Below are positions 14,201 through 16,500 of a DNA stretch of 16,500 nucleotides, in pieces. The notes under the pieces are model-generated. The model ran no database searches. It was not told the origin of the DNA and saw nothing but the letters and a program-made list of their open reading frames with translations. Origin of the DNA: an uncultured Clostridia bacterium. GTDB taxonomy: Bacteria; Bacillota; Clostridia; Christensenellales; Pumilibacteraceae. The stretch covers positions 1 to 16,500 of the forward strand of contig CANPYH010000018.1 in NCBI GenBank assembly GCA_947588325.1, in the 5' to 3' direction. Position numbers and translations under genes: made by a program. The stretch's first letter is position 1. Each line of letters opens with the position of its first letter.

Positions 14201-15973
14201 TCACATCTCCCGCTCGAGCGCGCGGAGGGTCGTGCGGAACTCGCGCATAGCGACTTCATACGGGCGGTCCGTAAGCAGATCCACGCCCGCGTCCTTCAAT
14301 ATCTCATACGGCGATTTATGCCCGCCCGCGCGGAGGAACTTGTCGAAGTACCTGTCCCGCGCCGCCTGTCCGCCGTTCAATATCATGTCGGCAAGCGTAA
14401 CCGCCGCGGTTATGCCCGTCGCATACTTATACACATAAAACGCGTTGTAGAAGTGCGGTATACGCGCCCACTCATAGCGGATCTGTCTGTCGTGAATGAC
14501 CGCTTTCCCGTAGTATTTCTTGTTGAGTTTGAGGTAGGCTTTGGACAGCGACTCCACCGTCAGCGCCTCGCCCTTCTTTCTCGCGTTATGCGCGTACAGT
14601 TCGAACTCAGCGAACATTGCCTGTCTGAAAAAGGTCGTTCTGAACATGTTGAGGTAGTAGCTCAACAAATACTTACGCGTCGCGTTGTCCTTGGTCTCGT
14701 TAAGCAGATATTTAAGCAGTAATATCTCATTGGTCGTGCTTGCCACTTCGGCAACGAATATGCTATAGCCCGCCTTATTATAGCAGAGCGACTCGTCGGA
14801 GTACTCCGAGTGCATGGCGTGACCGAGTTCGTGCGCAATGGTGAATATGTCGTGCGCGGTGCCCGAGTAGTTAAGCAGTACATAGGGGCCCGTGCCGTAA
14901 GCGCCCCAGCTATACGCGCCGCTTCTCTTTCCTTCGCACTCCATGACGTCTATTCTTCTTTCGTCCCGCATTGCAATCAGCCGCCGCTTATACTCTTCAC
15001 CCAGCGGCGAAAGCGCCTTTACCACCGTCTCGAACGCCTCTTCATAGTCGGTGCCGAGATCTGCGTCGTTATTCAGCGGCACATACAGGTCGTACATGTG
15101 CATAGTCCCGCCTAACGCTTCCCTGCGGTCCTCCATGTAGTCGTGCAAGTCGGGCAGTCCCGCTTCCACCGCTTCTATCAGTTTGGTATAAACGCCTGCG
15201 GGAACGTCGTCGCTCTCCATGGACGCGTCTAACGCACTCTTATAACCGCGGATTTCGGCAATGATATTATTCTTCTTCACGCTGTTCGCATAGCACGCCG
15301 CTATGGTGTTTATTCTTTCCTCGTACAGCGCATAGTACGTTGCAAACGCCTTTTTTCTTACCGCGGGGTCCTGATTTTCCAGCAGTTTCGAATAAGTCCC
15401 ATGCGTCAGCGGAACCTTTGTCCCGCCCGCCTTCACCGTCGGGTGCGGCAAATCTACGCTGTCGATCTTCTCGAATATGTCCTTGAACCCGTGCGTTACC
15501 TCGCCTAACCTTGCAAGGATATACTCTTCCTTGTCGCTGAGTACGTGCGGCTTGTCACGCTTTATACATTTAAGCGTATACTCGTAATCCGCAAATCTCG
15601 GGTCCCGTATCATTTCATCCAGCTTTTCTTCGGGTATCGCCGTCAGCTCGGGCGTCGCAAAGGACATCGCCGCACCTAAAGTCGCCGATAACGAAGTAGC
15701 ACGCTCGGCAAGAGCCACCGCTTCCCCGTTCGTTCCGTCGGCGTTCATGCTCATGTGCGCGTATACATATAACCGCTCCACACTTAAACAGATCTCATCA
15801 GCCAGCCTGAAGAACTTTAACGCCATTTCGGGATTTATCAGCTTGCCCCTGTAACCACCGATCTCACCGATCTTCGAGTTAGTAGCAGAGAAACTCTTCT
15901 CCCATTCCAATCTGCTCGCAAACATGTGCGACAGATCCCACTTGTACTTTTCATCAACAAATTCTCTTTTCAT
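14201..15973 (-). CDS. pepF: Oligoendopeptidase F (M3 family zinc metallopeptidase)
   Basis: Cytoplasmic peptidase that cleaves short peptides. It is 590 residues, the normal size. The N-terminus 'YKWDLSHMFASRLEWEKSF' is typical of the family. The active site is H381-E382-L-G-H385, with the third zinc ligand probably E409 in 'FVAEVAST' (24 residues after the second His, as in M3 enzymes). The C-terminal 'YEWARIPHFYNAFYVYKYATG' carries the conserved Tyr/His substrate-binding region. The ATG at 15973 is fixed by N-terminal homology but has no visible ribosome binding site. Instead an H hairpin ends 18 bp upstream. It lies upstream of dnaB on the same strand with a 43-bp gap. Confidence 0.95.
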   Translation of the reverse strand: MKREFVDEKYKWDLSHMFASRLEWEKSFSATNSKIGEIGGYRGKLINPEMALKFFRLADEICLSVERLYVYAHMSMNADGTNGEAVALAERATSLSATLGAAMSFATPELTAIPEEKLDEMIRDPRFADYEYTLKCIKRDKPHVLSDKEEYILARLGEVTHGFKDIFEKIDSVDLPHPTVKAGGTKVPLTHGTYSKLLENQDPAVRKKAFATYYALYEERINTIAACYANSVKKNNIIAEIRGYKSALDASMESDDVPAGVYTKLIEAVEAGLPDLHDYMEDRREALGGTMHMYDLYVPLNNDADLGTDYEEAFETVVKALSPLGEEYKRRLIAMRDERRIDVMECEGKRSGAYSWGAYGTGPYVLLNYSGTAHDIFTIAHELGHAMHSEYSDESLCYNKAGYSIFVAEVASTTNEILLLKYLLNETKDNATRKYLLSYYLNMFRTTFFRQAMFAEFELYAHNARKKGEALTVESLSKAYLKLNKKYYGKAVIHDRQIRYEWARIPHFYNAFYVYKYATGITAAVTLADMILNGGQAARDRYFDKFLRAGGHKSPYEILKDAGVDLLTDRPYEVAMREFRTTLRALEREM

Positions 15974-15991
15974 TTTATTTTACAAATGTTT

Positions 15992-16037
15992 TGTCGGGGG
16001 AGACCCTTTTTTTGAAAAAAAATGTTCTCCCCCGACA
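15992..16037. repeat. H-type hairpin H5 in the pepF leader
   Basis: Nearly identical to 10221-10267: TGTCGGGGGAGA ... TCTCCCCCGACA with paired T and A runs inside. It lies 18 bp before the pepF start codon, where a ribosome binding site would be expected nearby. Confidence 0.75.
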
Positions 16038-16091
16038 CCCCCTTTCCAAAAAAACTTAAAATATTTTTCTTATTTTTTATTGTAAGTGTTT

Positions 16092-16134
16092 GCGGGGGAA
16101 ACCCCCTTTGTGTACAAAGGGGGTTTCCCCCCGC
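16092..16134. repeat. H-type hairpin H6
   Basis: Arms GCGGGGGAAACCCCCTTT and AAAGGGGGTTTCCCCCCGC around GTGTAC, with one extra C on the right. Close relative of 6694-6731 in stem, loop and right flank (GCTCCCCCTTCCCCTAAAAA). Confidence 0.8.
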
Positions 16135-16223
16135 TCCCCCTTCCCCTAAAAACTAAAAATCTTTTTTAGTTTTTGGTTTTGGGAGTTGTACACTCTTGAA
16201 TAACTAACTTTTTATGGAGCTCT

Positions 16224-16419
16224 ACAATCCCCTCAGGCGGCTTCGCCGCCAGCCCCCTCGACTTCGGGCGGCCACCCCTTGTATCCAACTGTTCGGGGAA
16301 TATGGAGCATATTCGTTTCATTACAAGGATGTTTTTTGTTGCTTCGAGCGTAACTGCCCCGTGTGGGCCGCCCGAAGTCGAGGGGGGCTGGCTGCCGTCA
16401 GGCAGACTGAGGGGATTGT
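16224..16419. repeat. P-type palindrome P4, full cruciform form
   Basis: Outer arms ACAATCCCCTCAG/CTGAGGGGATTGT. Left side hairpin GGCGGC-TTC-GCCGCC. A long central pairing runs between CCCCCTCGACTTCGGGCGGC and its complement. Right side hairpin CTGCC-GTCA-GGCAG. Folded, this makes a four-arm junction. Its right half matches P2. Confidence 0.82.
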
Positions 16420-16455
16420 TACTTTAAATCATCTTCTTGCAAGCTGGGAACAGTG

Positions 16456-16500
16456 GACGGCGGAGAGTGGTGCTCAGAGGCACGAGAGAGGTTATTTCGA
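16456..16500 (+). ncRNA. S element copy D, cut by window end
   Basis: GGACGGCGGAGAGTGGTGCT, then CAGAGGCACGAGAGAGGTT, aligns with the 5' third of copies A and C, including the GAGAGAGGTT box. The 3' part lies beyond the window, so folding cannot be checked. Confidence 0.45.

Overview
The window looks like a chromosomal segment of a Gram-positive, Clostridia-type bacterium (Bacillota), probably from a gut metagenome. The basis is strong AGGAGG-like ribosome binding sites, near-consensus TTGACA/TATAAT promoters, a dnaX-ybaB-recR cluster, diacylglyceryl-type lipoproteins, and many GC-rich intergenic hairpin repeats. The taxonomic call is inference; no rRNA or tRNA is present. All genes but one are on the minus strand, so the biological reading order runs from high to low coordinates.

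Replication and repair block (15973 down to 9289): an M3-family oligoendopeptidase F gene (pepF), the replicative helicase dnaB, a 72-residue two-helix membrane protein, dnaX (DNA polymerase III tau/gamma), ybaB/ebfC and recR. dnaX, ybaB and recR act in clamp loading and recombinational repair. Here dnaX is separated from ybaB-recR by about 550 bp filled with repeats.

ATPase locus (8517 down to 7154): a DUF4143-type AAA ATPase with its own strong promoter and a perfect-armed inverted repeat at the predicted transcription start. It lies between two ~107-bp direct repeats.

Surface block (6677 down to 601): a plus-strand zinc-ribbon protein with a C-terminal membrane helix, then two large paralogous lipoproteins. 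Each lipoprotein has a private promoter in which a poly-G tract (8 or 11 G) sits between the -35 and -10 boxes, the architecture expected of slipped-strand phase variation. After these comes the 5' part of serS, cut by the window start.

Gene-free stretches: 5201-5543 holds two divergent promoters and otherwise nothing I recognise. 6678-7153, 8518-9288, 10191-10737 and 15974-16500 are almost wholly made of three recurrent element types: H (long G/C-capped hairpins), P (palindromic elements with ends ACAATCCCCTCA/TGAGGGGATTGT) and S (a roughly 120-nt element whose copies show compensatory base changes, so probably a structured RNA). On the plus strand they recur in the order H-P-S and end just before the stop codon of a minus-strand gene. 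The best candidates for undescribed biology are the poly-G promoters of the lipoprotein pair and the S element.
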